This document shows positions 11,706 through 23,194 of a stretch of DNA of 64,000 bases, in pieces (the first letter of the stretch is position 1; each line of letters starts with the position of its first letter). The notes under the pieces were generated by a model. It was not told the origin of the DNA and did no database searches. It worked only from the letters and a program-made list of their open reading frames with translations. Location of the stretch: positions 28,971,860 to 29,035,859 of the forward strand of contig CM067309.1 in assembly GCA_034231615.1 (NCBI GenBank), read 5' to 3'. The position numbers and the translations under genes are program-made. The DNA is from Meghimatium bilineatum (lineage: Eukaryota > Mollusca > Gastropoda > Stylommatophora > Philomycidae).

Positions 11706-12560
11706 TCTTGATTCTTGATTTAGAAACTAACATTATATCACACGAGACACTCACATAAGTTCTCCGCTCTCCTTTCCAGGAGTCATCTAAGTGTATGTTA
11801 ACTCAATACTCAGCCATTTGTTGATTACGTGATCTTCAGTTCTTTCCAAAAAAGTATACTTTCTTCCCTCACCTCTAATCCCTATTACTTCTGTCATTCT
11901 TTGTATGTGTAAGATCTCAGTCCCATTGTCGTCATCTTTATGTTTCAATCAATTCATGACTGCTTTAATCAAATCGGCGTTATCTTTTCTCAGTACTGTG
12001 CAGTCTATCACAGCATTGTCTGCCTATGAGTTCGCTTTTTCGTTTCCACTGATCATAACATGACCCAGGCCGTGTATCCATGCAATGCTCTGGACAATTG
12101 AGTAGTTCAATAACGCAACCCTTTCATTTCTCAGCATGGTCTCTTGTATTGTACGCAATGTGCTTTCAGAGTCTGTGATGAGTATTACCGAGTGGGTTGA
12201 TGTATCAGTTATCAACCAACTTAGTGCTGCAGTAACTCCCTCCATTTCCATCATCGTACTCGATGTTATGGTGGAGTATGCAAATGATCTCTCCACTACC
12301 GTAAAGCCGTTTCAGTAGGCAACAAATCCCCAAACTACATGTATCTGTATTTCTGTTGACTAGCAGCGTGATTTCTTTCAACGGTATGTCAGAATGTTGC
12401 CACACATAGCCAAATGTCATGATACGTGATTCTTCAACAACATAACATCCTGACTATATAAACATGCCATCCATTGAGAATTGATCATGGTTGTTCTCAT
12501 GAGACCACTGGATAGGCTGAGAATTTGCATTTGGATGTCAGTCATTTTACCAAAAGCATT
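11706..12560 (-). pseudogene. LINE family I, RNase H domain and 3' tail
   Basis: On the minus strand the tail reads as GTTTCTAAATCAAGAATCAAG. Upstream in the sense direction is an RNase H domain (open over 12024-12296) with MEMEGVTAALSWL, then SVILITDSESTLRTI, then a C-terminal HGLGHVMISGNEKA, the counterparts of the E, D and H-x-G-x-x-GNE-x-A boxes. Preceding segments WGFVAY and MTFGYVWQHS are in other frames. The RT is absent from this copy. I-superfamily elements carry RNase H after the RT, which identifies the group. Confidence 0.8.
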
Positions 12561-12800
12561 AACTGAAAATATTTTTGGCCATCACTTTTCTTCTTAAGTG
12601 ATCTAGTACTCCTGTGTTTGTCCTTTCACTCAATGATATGTAGTGCATATCTGCAGGTGTCTGTTAGTTTTTATTTCATATAGTGTGCCCCGTTTTCCAT
12701 GTTTAGGAGGAAATAGACTGCGTAAGATCGTCCAGCACTTTACATTCGGCATGTGGTGGTCAACAGTTTCATGATAATCTTTGTATACCTGAAACAATGG
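12560..12800 (-). pseudogene. Possible LINE zinc-knuckle relic
   Basis: On the minus strand at about 12695-12775 one frame gives a DHETVDHHM then CW segment, reminiscent of the H-H-C knuckle of I-type LINEs, followed by LFPPKHG. It lies on the wrong side of the adjacent RNase H for a single collinear element, so it may be a separate fragment. Weak call. Confidence 0.3.
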
Positions 12801-12814
12801 AGTGTGTTGTGGTG

Positions 12815-12890
12815 ATATAAGTTGTGCATATATAAGTTGTGCGTATATAAGTTGTGTGTATATAAGTTGTGCTTATATAAGTTGTATGTG
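12815..12890. repeat. Minisatellite, period 15 bp, 5 copies
   Basis: TATATAAGTTGTGCG-type units with single-base variants, immediately upstream of the LINE A coding remnant. Confidence 0.9.
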
Positions 12891-13301
12891 TCCAGAAACA
12901 TGGACACTAAATAAACAATTAGAAGACAAAATTGATGCCTTTGAGATGTGGGTATATAGAAGAATAGGGAGAACATCATGGAAAGAGAAGAAAACAAATA
13001 AAGAGGTGCTAAAAACACTTAATATGAAGAAAGAACTACTAAGAGAAATAAAGATCAGGCAAATAAAATACTTTGGACACATTAAAAGACATGACACCCT
13101 ATTGAAGACCTTACTTGAGGGTAAAGTCAAAGGGAAGCGAGCAAGAGATAGGCAGAGATACAAGTGGGAGAGTAACATTACACGATGGACAGGTTACAGT
13201 CTAACAGAGTGCACCACCAAGACAAGAGACAGGAGATGTTGGAGATAGGTTGCAGCCAACCTTCGTTGCGGAGACGACACTTGATGATGATGATGATGAT
13301 G
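12888..13301 (+). pseudogene. LINE family A, C-terminus and (TGA)n tail, relatively intact
   Basis: The frame open from 12802 to 13248 gives ETWTLNKQLEDKIDAFEMWV, then RRIGRTSWKEKKTNKEVLKT, then IRQIKYFGHIKRHDTLL, then LLEGKVKGKRARDRQRYKW. This is the conserved C-terminal region after the RT in many animal LINEs (E.W.L......I..FEM...RR). The 3' UTR ends AACCTTCGTTGCGGAGACG then (GATGAT)n at 13280-13301. The RT itself is missing, so this is a 5'-truncated copy. It is the reference for family A in this window. Confidence 0.85.
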
Positions 13302-13760
13302 TGATTGGGTTGAAATGAACACATATTCCAGCGTCACCGGAGAGTATTCTACCGAGACATATGACACTATATTTGAAACTATCAACTGGTATTCTTGTAT
13401 CTGATATCAAAGTGCTGATTGTGTTATTTTAGTTCATACTCATGCATAATTCTCTTCATGTTGACTGTCCGACCAAACATGTTCATATTAGACTATGATA
13501 CTAGAGCTAAATGATGAAAATATAGATTTATTCATAACATTCATGTCAAATTGACGTAAATCACGAGATCGTTCAAAGAAAATTTGGTTTAATATATTTT
13601 CACATGTGGTACATAATCGTATATCACTGTGTGATCACTGATTAACGACGCATCAAAATCTGCACATACCATATATAAAAATAGTGTACAATATGTTGCT
13701 TGACCTATGGTCTACGAGAGTAGGTTGCTTGATGTATGACATTCGACATAGATTTCTTAT
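13302..13760. other. Unassigned interval
   Basis: No family recognised. The only notable item is the LINE A tail at its left edge. Confidence 0.5.
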
Positions 13761-13764
13761 CTCT

Positions 13765-13885
13765 GGCAGAGGTTGGTGACCTTGTTATGGCAGAGGTTGG
13801 TGACCTTGTTATGGCAGAGGTTGGTGACCCTGTTATGGCTGAGGTTGGTGACCTTGTTATGGCTGAGGTTGGTGACCTTGTTATG
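13765..13885. repeat. Minisatellite, period 24 bp, 5 copies
   Basis: Unit GGCAGAGGTTGGTGACCTTG then TTAT. CAGAGG changes to CTGAGG in the last units. Confidence 0.95.
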
Positions 13886-14011
13886 ACTGGCTAGCAGTAT
13901 TTAACTTTACTCTAGTGACAAAGTTCATTTTTAATCCCCTTTAGTTCATATCAGTGTTGTATTTAGTTGGTTTACTAGTGCATATAATACATTTAAATGA
14001 CTCTTGCTGGT

Positions 14012-14179
14012 CTTCTTCTTCTTCTTCAGCGTTCATTCTCAAATTCCCGCTGGATTTCTCTTGTAACAGAACAATGGTCCTACAAGATTTCCAGTTCAAT
14101 ATAGTCCAGAGAATGGAAATGCGTTGTGTTGCCGTTTTATTTGCGCCAATGGCCCAACACATCCGTCTTCGGCGGTAAA
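14012..14179 (-). mobile_element. SINE F copy (short relative of SINE E)
   Basis: On the minus strand it runs from CCGCCGAAGACGGATGTG through TGGCGCAAATAAAACGGC and TTTCCATTCTCTGG to a (GAA)n tail. It matches 31555-31715 (plus) and 44325-44500 (minus). The 3' half, with TTGAGAATGAACGCTGAAG, parallels SINE E. Confidence 0.7.
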
Positions 14180-14214
14180 CTCTTGCTGGTCAGAAAACAT
14201 GACTTGAGTGGCCG

Positions 14215-14560
14215 GAATTGACCAATATTTGGCCACTCCTTATATGATAATTTTATTTTTTTACCATGTACAGTCTGCCTTATCCTGCACACCTAATCAC
14301 GCACAACTTTCCCTGAGTGTGAGATCTACAGCTTATCTCATACGATTGACAATTATTCTTGTCAGAACTGTTCCCGTGAATGTCAGGAACATTATTCCTT
14401 GCCAATTGCTGCATTCAGAAATGTTTCCTTTCTATGACAGTTTAATTAGGTCTCCCTTCTTCCTTTTTGGAGGAATGATGTCTCGTTACCATATTTCTGC
14501 AAGAATTTGTGTAGCATTTCTCTTGCGCATGTCATGCGTATGTTCATATTTTTTATTGTA
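14215..14560 (-). pseudogene. LINE reverse transcriptase, N-terminal motifs, decayed
   Basis: The minus strand, with frameshifts, gives WRRDIIPPKRKKGDLIKLS, then GNISECSNWQGIMFLT, then RIIVNRMR and a QDKADCT block. These correspond to the W..GxIxxLxKKGD, CxNWRGI and RxxxNR motifs at the start of the RT in RTE/CR1-like LINEs. Upstream is (AGT)n; downstream is the SINE F copy. No continuous frame exists. Confidence 0.7.
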
Positions 14561-14674
14561 GGGATTCCGTGATATCCCGCTATCTAACAGGCTTGTACTA
14601 GAAGTGGTGCAGTACTTATTTGTAGCTCCGATAAGGAATGTTAATGCATATTTAATTGCAGAAATATTATAAAG

Positions 14675-14748
14675 TAGTAAAAGTACTTGTAGTAGTAGTA
14701 GTAGTAACAGTAGTATTAATAGTAGTAATAGTAGTAGTAGTAGTAGTG

Positions 14749-14809
<61 letters not shown>

Positions 14810-15040
14810 CAAAAGCAGCAGTAATGGTATTAGTAGTAGTAATACTAATAGTAATTGTAGTAGCGACATCATAAGTAGTAGTAGTGTTAATAGTAGTGTC
14901 TGCAGCAGCACTAGTAGCATCACTTGCAAAAGTAGCAGTAGTAAAATAACAGTAGCAATAACGGTAGTAGTACTAGTAGTAGTAGTATTAGTAGTAGTAA
15001 TAGTAGTATTGATGGTGGTGGTAGCTGCATTGATAGTAGT
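14675..15040. repeat. (AGT)n microsatellite, interrupted
   Basis: About 365 bp of AGT/GTA triplets with GTT, ATT and GCA interruptions. The purest part is 14728-14808. Poly-Val and poly-Leu frames here are artefacts. Confidence 0.95.
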
Positions 15041-15113
15041 TGACTGTTAAAGCATACGTTTAAATGTAGAATTTGTTATGATGTTCATTATTTTGAATAA
15101 TATATGACCACAC

Positions 15114-15366
15114 AGTGGTTCCTGATTATGGAGTCGTGCAGAGTGGCATCGGAGAAAACAAATGAAATATAATTTCTGGGGTAAATGCCTCTGGTAAGTG
15201 CCGCAGGATGGCAATTAGTTTTAACACAATTTATTCACATAATGAGTGAACAAAGCTGACATTTCCTTTCATAACTCTAACGATAGTCTATGATTGATAA
15301 TATGTAATGGACAATGGAAAGTGGTTCCTAAAGTTGCCTACGGGGAAGAAAGTTTGAGAACCATCG
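15114..15366. mobile_element. Small hAT-like non-autonomous element (tentative)
   Basis: The left end CAGTGGTTCCTGA and the right end TTTGAGAACCATCG form imperfect terminal inverted repeats of the CAGTGGTTCTCAA type typical of hAT transposons. Length is about 250 bp with no open frame. I could not find an 8-bp target duplication, so the boundaries are uncertain. Confidence 0.4.
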
Positions 15367-15524
15367 GTTATACAAAGGAGATATTTTGTGTCGCAGTTTG
15401 ATTAACTCATTTAGCAGTTTTTTGTTGTACATTGTGTAGCTACCCCTTCCCCTTCCACACCCTCCCCGATAGATATCTGAATTTTTAAAATTAGAGTCTG
15501 ATGAGTTTTCTTTGAAAAAGTATA

Positions 15525-15975
15525 ATACATATTCCACTTTGTAAGATTACCCCACCATCAATCAATGGAAACTATAATATACATTCCACTTTTAAGATTA
15601 CCACACAATAATCATTGGAAACTATAATATATTCCACTTTGCAAGATTAAAACACCATCAGTCAATGGAAACTATAATACACATTCCACTTTTAGGATTA
15701 CCACACAATCAATCAATGGAAACTGGAAACTATAATATACATTCCACTTTGTAAGATTACAACACCATCAATCAATGGAAACTATAATACACATTCCACT
15801 TTTAAGATTACCACACAATTAATCAATGGAAACTGTAATACACATTCCACTTTTAGGATTACCACACAATCAATCATTGGAAACTATAATATATTCCACT
15901 TTGTAAGATTACAACACCAGTTAATCAATGGAAACTATAAAATACATTCCACTTTTAGGATTACCACACAATCAA
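15525..15975. repeat. Minisatellite, period about 50 bp, about 8-9 copies
   Basis: Unit includes AATGGAAACTATAATA, TACATTCCACTTT and AAGATTACCACACAATC. Two subtypes (CTTTGTAAGATTACAACACC and CTTTTAAGATTACCACACAA) tend to alternate. Confidence 0.9.
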
Positions 15976-16129
15976 AGAAAACTATCGCCATATTGTGCAT
16001 GTCATTATCTGGATCTAGGTTATACATTTCATCCCTAGACCAACTTCCATTCCACTGGCGCTACTCCCACACACTTCAAGCACAATTCAGAGCTAGCCAT
16101 GACTAAACTATCGCAATTTTAAATAAGTC

Positions 16130-17260
16130 ATCAGTCTACAGCAAAGAATCAATAGGTCGACATCGCATGCCACAACAATACATAAGAGAAGAGCTTGACA
16201 TACAACCTACAAATCAAGAAGTAAAGACTGCCAATGGATAAATGTCACATGGACAATGTCCTGGTACAATGTAATCCCAGCAGACATCTACAAGATAGGA
16301 GAGTTACTTGTCAAGACGCTTACCAAGATCTTTGTTGCATGCTGGAGCTCGGGAACAATGCCTCAAAATCTGAAAGATGCCTCAGTTGTTCACCTATATA
16401 AAGGGAAGATAAATAAATAGTCATGTGACAACCACCCAGTGATATCCTTGCTATCGATAGCTGGTAAAATATCAGTTCGTGTAATGCTGAAACGACTTAC
16501 ACAGACACAGATGTTCCTCTGCCTGAAAGTCAGTGCAGATTTCGTACTGGTCGCGGGGCAGTGGACATGATATTTGCTGCGGGTCAACTCCTAGAAAAAC
16601 ATTCAAGCACATCAATGGAAACTTTTCAAAACATTTGTAGATCTTACTAAGGTATTTGACACAGTGAAGAGAGATGGGCAAGGGAAAGTGCTCGCCAAAT
16701 GTGGCTGCCCCCACCCACACAAAATTGATCAAAATAGTGCGACAGTTCAATGACTGTATGATGGCTGTTGTTATCAGTGATGGAGTGTCAACACTAGCTT
16801 TTCCTGTAAGAAATGGGGTAAAACAACAATGCTTTCTACCTCCAACACTGTTTAGCCTGATGTTTTATGCCATGTTGACGGAAGCATCTAGATCAAGTGA
16901 CGTAACAGGAACACAAATAAGATACAGAACAGACGGTAAACAATGAAGTATTACTGAAATCTTATTCTGTAAGCTTATATCTAATGCTGATAAAGGTACA
17001 ACCACGTTGGGCAGGACACATGGTCCGCATGAAACAAAAAAGCATTTTATATGGAGAATTCAAGACTGGCTTTCGCAAGGCAGGAGGACAGAAGAAGCGT
17101 TTAATAGACACAAATGCATGGGATAATCTTGCACAAGACAGATACGATTGACGCCTCAGACATCAAGAGTGTTGCTGCGGCTAAAGAGAACCTCAGACAT
17201 CAAGAGTGTTGCTGCGGCTAAAGAGAACCTCAGACATCAAGAGTGTTCAACTCATAGAAC
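16130..17260 (+). pseudogene. LINE family B, reverse transcriptase domain, decayed
   Basis: Frames shift, but the order is clear: ELLVKTLTKIFVACWSSGTM, QNLKDASVVHLYKGK, NHPVISLLSIAGKI, RFRTGRGAVDMIFA, FVDLTKVFDTVKRD, then NGVKQQCFLPPTLFSLMF, and after a gap RWAGHMVRM with LYGEFKTG. These are RT motifs 0-4 and the C-terminal basic region. The YADD segment is deleted, so the fingers and palm are joined directly to the C-terminal part. It matches the copies at 1440 and 62525. Confidence 0.85.
17154..17247. repeat. 37-bp repeat, 2.5 copies
   Basis: CCTCAGACATCAAGAGTGTT begins at 17154, 17191 and 17228. The unit lies in the 3' coding end of the LINE B copy, where other copies have one unit. Confidence 0.95.
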
Positions 17261-17282
17261 GTGACTCCACCTTTAGTGTTAA

Positions 17283-17400
17283 TTTCCAGGAATCTCCCAA
17301 AAAATCCACTTTGTAAACACGACGTCGCAATCGAGATACGAACCAGCAACACCTTGAGCACAATGCGTACGCCTTGACCATTACGCTAGAGGGATATCCA
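17283..17400 (-). other. tRNA-like SINE head
   Basis: The minus strand gives TAGCGTAATGGTCAAGGCG (A-box-like), then CATTGTGCTCAAGG, then GGTTCGTATCTC (B-box-like). The ATTGTG(C/T)TCAAG stretch between boxes recurs at 35585-35660, linking the two as one family. Confidence 0.5.
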
Positions 17401-17545
17401 TAAACATATATCTCACATGAGCATAAACGTATATCCCACATGAACATAAACGTATATCCCACATGAAAGTAAACGTATATCCCACATGAAAGTAAACGTA
17501 TATCCCACATGAAAGTATACAATATATCCACATGAACGTGGATAT
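17396..17545. repeat. Minisatellite, period 23 bp, about 6 copies
   Basis: AAACGTATATCCCACATGAA followed by CAT or AGT. Starts at 17471 and 17494 give the period. Confidence 0.9.
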
Positions 17546-17570
17546 ACATATATTTTATATATAAATACAA

Positions 17571-17602
<32 letters not shown>

Positions 17603-17692
17603 AAATATATATATATATGTGTGTGTGTGTGAGTGTGTGTGTGTGTGTGCGTGCGTGCGTGCGTGTGTGTGTGTGTGTGTGTGTTCAGACAT
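17535..17692. repeat. Compound (AT)n-(GT)n microsatellite
   Basis: TATATA runs lead into GTGTGTGA and GCGTGCGT segments and then pure (GT)n. Confidence 0.95.
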
Positions 17693-17799
17693 ACAACATT
17701 CAGAAAAATGAAAAAATATTGAGTAATATGACCTTGTCATTAGAGATTAGGAAGACAGTTCTTGCAGTGCTATCTATCTATCTCTATCTATACGCTGTG

Positions 17800-17940
17800 C
17801 CCCTTGTTTGCCTTGCAGATTCAGGGGTGGAAGAGTTCTCTGGAGATGGCCTTCTTGTGCGCTGTTTGTAAGCTTGTTCCTGTGGCTTCTTTGATTTCTG
17901 TGATCCATCTTTTACATGGTCTGCCTCTGGCTTTATAACC
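17800..17940 (-). pseudogene. LINE family D, C-terminal fragment
   Basis: On the minus strand one frame gives KARGRPCKRWITEIKEATGT, then TAHKKAISRELFHP and a stop. This is the basic RGRP-KRW box near the C-terminus of non-LTR polyproteins and matches 53845-53970. It is only about 45 codons, directly abutting a plus-strand LINE fragment. Confidence 0.65.
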
Positions 17941-17944
17941 GTTA

Positions 17945-18365
17945 AGTGCTATATAACTACTATACTAACATATGGGTGCGAGTCTTGGACAAATAACAAA
18001 CTAGAAAGTGGGAAATTAGAGGCAACAGAGATGTGGTTCTACGGAAGAATGCTGAGAATACCATGAGCTGCCAGAAAATATAATGTTAAGGTGTTGAAAG
18101 AATCAAATACAAAACAGAAGTTAATCAATAACTAAGAATAAGACAATTTTCATGTTTTGGCCGCTTCATGAGACAAATCACAAGTTTTGGAGAACATAGT
18201 TACAACAGGCAAGATTGAAGGCAACAGAGGGCGACAACGTGAGATAATATTAGTTTGACAACCTGGCACGGCAGGGAAACAACAGCGATCTTGATACATA
18301 ATACTGAAGATAGAGAGCTGTGAAGAGCCATGTTCGCCTACGCCAGCCGGCATGACACCTGATAA
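17945..18365 (+). pseudogene. LINE C-terminal domain fragment, family A-like
   Basis: LTYGCESWTNNKLESGKLEA, TEMWFYGRMLRIP, IRQFSCFGRFMRQ, RGRQRE and LWRAMFAYASRHDT follow in order with frameshifts. This is the usual post-RT region of animal LINEs, ending in the ...WR.M.....RHGT box. The same ending occurs on the minus strand at 19890-20080. Confidence 0.75.
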
Positions 18366-18469
18366 TGTATGTTTCACATGAGAATGAATTTTACATTCTT
18401 CACACACATCTCCCAGAAAAATTACCAGCCTGGCATCATTGAAAACATTGAGATGCAAGTCCTGGTAAT

Positions 18470-18800
18470 ATTCAAGAGGTCACTATAGCAATGTGTCTCC
18501 TTGTGTCCGTGGCCTTATTTTTATGCAAGTTATATAATATACAGCGGCGCCACAATATCCTGCACAGTTACCGATCTTGTCTGGCAAATGTTGTTCTTCA
18601 CACAATTTCCTCACTCAATTTCTCCACATAATTTCGCATAGACATTTCAGCAGTAGGACTGACAAGACAGCAGCCATTATTCTCTTCTGTTTGAATCGAT
18701 AAACAGTGAAATAGACGGTGAGTTATAAAAAGTTATGTCCCTTTACCACAACAAGTAGGATATTCTAAAGAAAAACAAAAACAAGAAAGATAACTCCGAT
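18470..18800. other. Unassigned interval
   Basis: No family, array or frame recognised. Confidence 0.5.
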
Positions 18801-18935
18801 TTATGATATCAAGATATTTGATGTAGGTTAATTCAGAAAGCAATGACAAACTACTGTACGTATTTATATTGCCTAGAAAATCAGCACAGACAAAATATGC
18901 TGGGTTGATGGCTACGCCCTGAATAGAATACGCTA
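18800..18935 (+). mobile_element. SINE H core copy
   Basis: AAAGCAATGACAAACTACTG, TATTTATATTGCCTAGAAAA and AAATATGCTGGGTTGATGGC follow the same order as at 39295-39430. The tRNA-like head is not obvious here. Confidence 0.6.
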
Positions 18936-19350
18936 CCAATTACATTTTAATTTGAAATAAGGTCAAATATGACCAAACTCTTAACTTTTAATACATTTTT
19001 ATATTGACACAAACATAAATACTTTTACACAAATATATATTCCAACCGCAGCGATATTGTAAATTTGCCAATTTTGTAAATTACTGGAAAACCTGCTCCA
19101 ATTGACGTCTCCAAACTTGGCGAAATGATATGAAACGAATTCAACTCTCAATAGATAAACAACTTTGTGTATTTTTATGTCTATCGTAATTTTCAAATTT
19201 TATTAAAGTGTTTGTTGGATGATAGTTGGTCTCTCGTATTTTATGTGTGCCTTGTCACAGTTTGAGTCTTTTCTTAGGCCAAAGGGCAAAGCCATGAATC
19301 ACTAGATCGCTAAAAATAAGACATCTATTTAAATCACAATATATCATGCT
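18935..19350. other. Unassigned AT-rich interval
   Basis: Nothing recognised on either strand. Confidence 0.5.
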
Positions 19351-19354
19351 TCGA

Positions 19355-19605
19355 GTTTTCGCCCGTGTGATGCACGGAACCTTATGTTAGCAAAAACTAG
19401 CGAACCTGTTACGTGCCATGCGTGTCGTAGGAGGCAACTAAGGAAGATTTTTGGGTGGGATTGGCTGCTTCATCCGGTAGTCTCAAAGTGATAGAAATGC
19501 ATACTGAAGTCTTATGCATAAAGCCGAAAGGCACAGTTATCCCAGCAAAATTGTAAACCATAAAACAGCGCATACCCGCTTTCTGAACTACATTGTGCTT
19601 GTAAT
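19355..19605 (+). mobile_element. SINE E copy, diverged
   Basis: Starts CGCCCGTGTGATGCACGG, continues with CCATGCGTGTCGTAGGAGGC, GGGATTGGCTG, ACTGAAGTC, GCCGAAAGGCACAG and GTAAACCATAAAACAGCGCA. All are counterparts of the copy at 54251-54530. The (GAA)n tail is lost. Confidence 0.65.
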
Positions 19606-19884
19606 GTATTATTTGCCACTTTCCTACAAAATAAATCCATCGGAATTTTCAGGGCGAAAGCTACAAAAAATTGTATGAGGTAACCAAAAAAAGAGGTAAC
19701 CAAAATCTATGTAATATTCCTGTTCAGAAAACATGCATCAAATGTATAATATTGGAATGAATAATATATATGTTAGTTGATTGGTTTGTTGCTAATCCAA
19801 CAGTCAATCAGCTCATTGGTGAGACCCACAGACTCAACCGCATGCGTAATATATATGTTAAAACTATAGTCCAATCATTCATTG

Positions 19885-20080
19885 GTTCATTGGTACCATG
19901 CCTTTCGGAGTAGGCGATCATGTCTCTCCACAGTATTTTGTTTGTTATAAATTTAAATATAGTTTCTGATGATTCTGCATCATACCAGGTTTTCAAGCCA
20001 TCCAACATTTTCTCACGTTGTCTTCCTCTGTCTCTCTTACTCTCGATTTATCCAGTTACAATAATTGAAACTACAATGTA
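19885..20080 (-). pseudogene. LINE C-terminal fragment (family A-like)
   Basis: The minus-strand frame includes MLDGLKTWYDAESSETIF and then KILWRDMIAYSERHGT, the terminal WR.M...S.RHGT box of non-LTR polyproteins, equivalent to 18255-18350. Only the last 60 or so codons are present. Confidence 0.7.
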
Positions 20081-20164
20081 TTAAATTAATTATTAGAAAG
20101 ATGAGACACTATGCTGACTTGAGAGCGTAGCTACAACATTGAGAAAAATGATAATTTTAATGCG

Positions 20165-20630
20165 TGGCCCTCCGTTCCAGCAGTAATCCCAGTGCATGTA
20201 GACTCAAAATCCCGGTCAGGTGTTGATTACGCGATCTTCGAGACTTAAAAAAAATAACTTGTCCCTTCCTATCCCTCTAGATACTCCCATTTCTTACATT
20301 GTGTATGTACACGTTCTCAGCCTTATTGACCTTGATCTTGAAATGAATGTATTACTGACTTGATCAAATCTGCTTTATCTCTTCACAGTATTGTGTCGTC
20401 TATCGCCGCATTGCATGCCAATAAGTCGGCTCTCTCGTTTCCTCTGACCCCCGCAATGACCAGGGCAGTATATCTATGTAATGCACTGGAAATTTGAGTA
20501 ATTAACTAAATTACACCATTGCTGTCTCAGCTTGCACTTTTCTATCTTGCGCAGCATGCTTTGAGAGTCTGTGAGAGCGTGAATCGTCCGATGTCAATGG
20601 GTGGAGGCGATGACGAAAATTGTAATCCGA
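20165..20630 (-). pseudogene. LINE family I, 3' region, decayed
   Basis: Base-level similarity to 37600-37970: GTTGATTACGCGATCTTC, CTGACTTGATCAAATCTGC, GGCTCTCTCGTTTCCTCTGA, GCAATGACCAGGGCAGTA and TTCTATCTTGCGCAGCATGC. It covers the end of RNase H (GNERA box) and the 3' UTR on the minus strand. No open frame remains. Confidence 0.7.
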
Positions 20631-21140
20631 AAAATTACTTTTGTATTCCTAACAGAATATGTTGGTAATGGTGTAATAAACGAACAGACACACTGGCGAA
20701 CACCGACTTGATGTGTTATGTTACATCTATGATTCGTTCTGACATAGTTATTACGGTGGGGAACTCGTTTACTGAAAAGATTTTCAAAATTGTTAAATCA
20801 TAGCTCTTCTCAAGACTGCGTGAGATTGGCGTAAGGATGAGAACACCCAACAAAAAGCATAATAAATATTTAAATACGAAGAGATATATTGATCAGCACC
20901 GAACTGGAACTGTCAGCTGCTATACTCTGATGGATTTATTCAGACGGGAATCGGAGCACCTGTGGATTTGTCCGGTATGTGCTAATAATTAATTACAGTC
21001 ATAACTCATAATAAATATGCAAAAGTGACCAATGAAAATTACTAGAAACATCAAACAGCTTCACTTTAGAAGCAAGATCATCGAGCAGTCCACGGGACTG
21101 GATGATTGACGTGAGACTCGCATCATCGTATAGTTTCAGC
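20630..21140. other. Unassigned interval, possible LINE knuckle relic
   Basis: Mostly unrecognised. At about 20895-20985 the plus strand in one frame gives LMDLFRRESEHLWICPVC, faintly like a C-terminal knuckle of an I-type LINE. Too short to call. Confidence 0.3.
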
Positions 21141-21144
21141 GCAC

Positions 21145-21390
21145 TTTCAGTGTATACTCCATACTCCCAGTTCCCGTTTATACTCCATACTCCCAGTTCC
21201 CGTTTATACTCCATACTTCCACTTCCCGTTTATACTCCATACTCCCACTTTCAATTTATACTCCATACTCCCACTTCCAGTTTATACTCCATACTCCCAG
21301 TTCCCGTTTATACTCCATACTTGCACTTCCAGTTTATACTCAATACTTCCACCTCCAGTTTATACTCCATACTTCCACTCACAATTTTCT
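21145..21390. repeat. Minisatellite, period 26 bp, about 9 copies
   Basis: Unit TATACTCCATACTCCCAGTT then CCCGTT. The TATACTCC starts at 21153 and 21179 give the period. As 26 is not a multiple of three, all plus frames cycle and a spurious repetitive frame appears. Confidence 0.95.
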
Positions 21391-21488
21391 ACTTTCTTCT
21401 ACGCATCATTTAAAAATCAAAATATAATATTTGTGTCCCCTTTACACTTAAAAAAAAAACTATCTTTCTCCCTACTTGTCGTACAATT

Positions 21489-21491
<3 letters not shown>

Positions 21492-21541
<50 letters not shown>
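21492..21541. repeat. (CT)n microsatellite
   Basis: About 25 perfect CT dinucleotides within a pyrimidine-rich plus-strand stretch that continues to about 21960. Confidence 0.98.
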
Positions 21542-21543
<2 letters not shown>

Positions 21544-21544
21544 C

Positions 21545-23190
21545 ATCGTGGACGACTTCTGGAGTCCATTCTCGCACTTGTCTTGAGATATTATTCTGAG
21601 ATGTTGAAGTGTGTATTTCTCTCCCTTTTCACGGCCTCTACTTCATCATTCCATCCTACTTCAGCCCTACCACTTCAACCTCAACCTGATCTTTTCAACG
21701 TCCACCTCCCTCCCCCGAACCAATTCATCACAAACACTCCTACCTTTTTATGTTCTTTATGCGTCCTTTTCTAGCTTTTACATTTCCTCACCCCTTCCTG
21801 TTAGCCTCTTTACAGAACACCCTTAGCGATTATTTCTCGCTCTGTCATCAATTGAGCCTCTCTCTATCCTCCCTGTCGGTGACCCCAAATCACTCATCTT
21901 TGTGCCTTTGCTTGCTCTATGTTTTCATTTTCTCTCTCTCTCTCTTCTTTTGCCTCCAATACCACTTTAGATGTGTCTATACAACATAGGACTAGCTCAA
22001 AGAACAAACACCAGAGGACACAGTAAGCAAACAGGCTGATCTCGATCCGCGTGTTTTTGTGGAGAACGTGATCGAGAGAGTTACAAGAGAATGTACTGGA
22101 GTGAGGGAATGAAGGGGCATTCAGAAAAAGGATAAGAAATTTATCGATGAAGATAAGATATTAATGACAACTTGGAATAGCTGGGAAAATTGTCTAAGAA
22201 GGTAGTGGCAGGATTGGAGGGTGTTTAGTAGTTGTGTCAGCAATGAAGGGATGCCGGGACAGATAGAATCATTACGCAAATGTGATCAATTCGATAGATT
22301 CGCTAATGGAAACGGAATAGTGGACTACAGCAAACGGTAGTGCCGTTATTAAACTGTGTGACGGGACTGTGAAATTCTAGGGATGAGTGGGGAAGTTGGA
22401 AGGAGGGAGAGAATAGTGATAGAAGGAGTCTGCTGATTCGTGTTAAACGTACTGAAACTAGTAAATATCTGTGTAAGCTGACGCCGTGTGGCATATGGCG
22501 TGCTGGGAAACTTCTTCTATAAAATCCAGTAAATGAGATTTAAGCTCGGCCAGATGTTGCAGTGTAGACGTCACACTTGCCGAGTGAGATCGAATGAGAT
22601 TTACTCCAACAACCAGACCAACAACTATCTGACGGTCAGATATCTGGAGGTCAAACTCCCACATTGATTATTTTTTAACATCAACGGAATTACTCCATCA
22701 CATCAATAACATCACTGGTACATCTGACACCGTTCTACGGAACGTTTCTATTCATTTTTTACTGGAGTTCAGCCATCTTTAACCGGAAGTTTCGTCACGT
22801 TTATTCAGGACACACGCCAACGCCTGTTAATTTTACAACACGCCGTCACCTCCCGACATTTTACATTCCTGAAAATAAACGTCCCGGTTTGCGATCAGTA
22901 TTGTGTTTCATTGACGATTAGTTTCATCCTATTACTTGATACTGGTGACGGTATGATCCACTGTATGAGAGAAATATCAATAATATACGCGTGCTATTGC
23001 ACAGCTGGACCATAGATTAGCACTCATTCTCAACACTATAACAGCGTACGTTTATTGAGGCCGAAACGAGAACTCGAATCCCTCAATTCTTCTGCCTAGA
23101 GTTAGGTCGTTTTGTATGAATAACTACTTCAATGTATTTACACTGTTGTATGATAGCCTAGCAACGGATGGATTGTACTGTTGTGTTGTG
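21545..23190. other. Unassigned interval, pyrimidine-rich then mixed
   Basis: 21545-21965 is strongly C+T rich on the plus strand. From there to 23190 no family is recognised. At 23045-23110 the minus strand has GGGATTCGAGTTCTCG, B-box-like, possibly another SINE head. Open frames up to 113 codons here are low-complexity Ser/Leu/Phe and not convincing. Confidence 0.45.
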
Positions 23191-23194
23191 ATGA

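Noticed and set aside
14486-14929. Long minus frame rich in Leu, and plus frame of poly-Val
   Set aside because: Products of the (AGT)n microsatellite. The real signal on the minus strand is the decayed RT downstream at 14215-14560.
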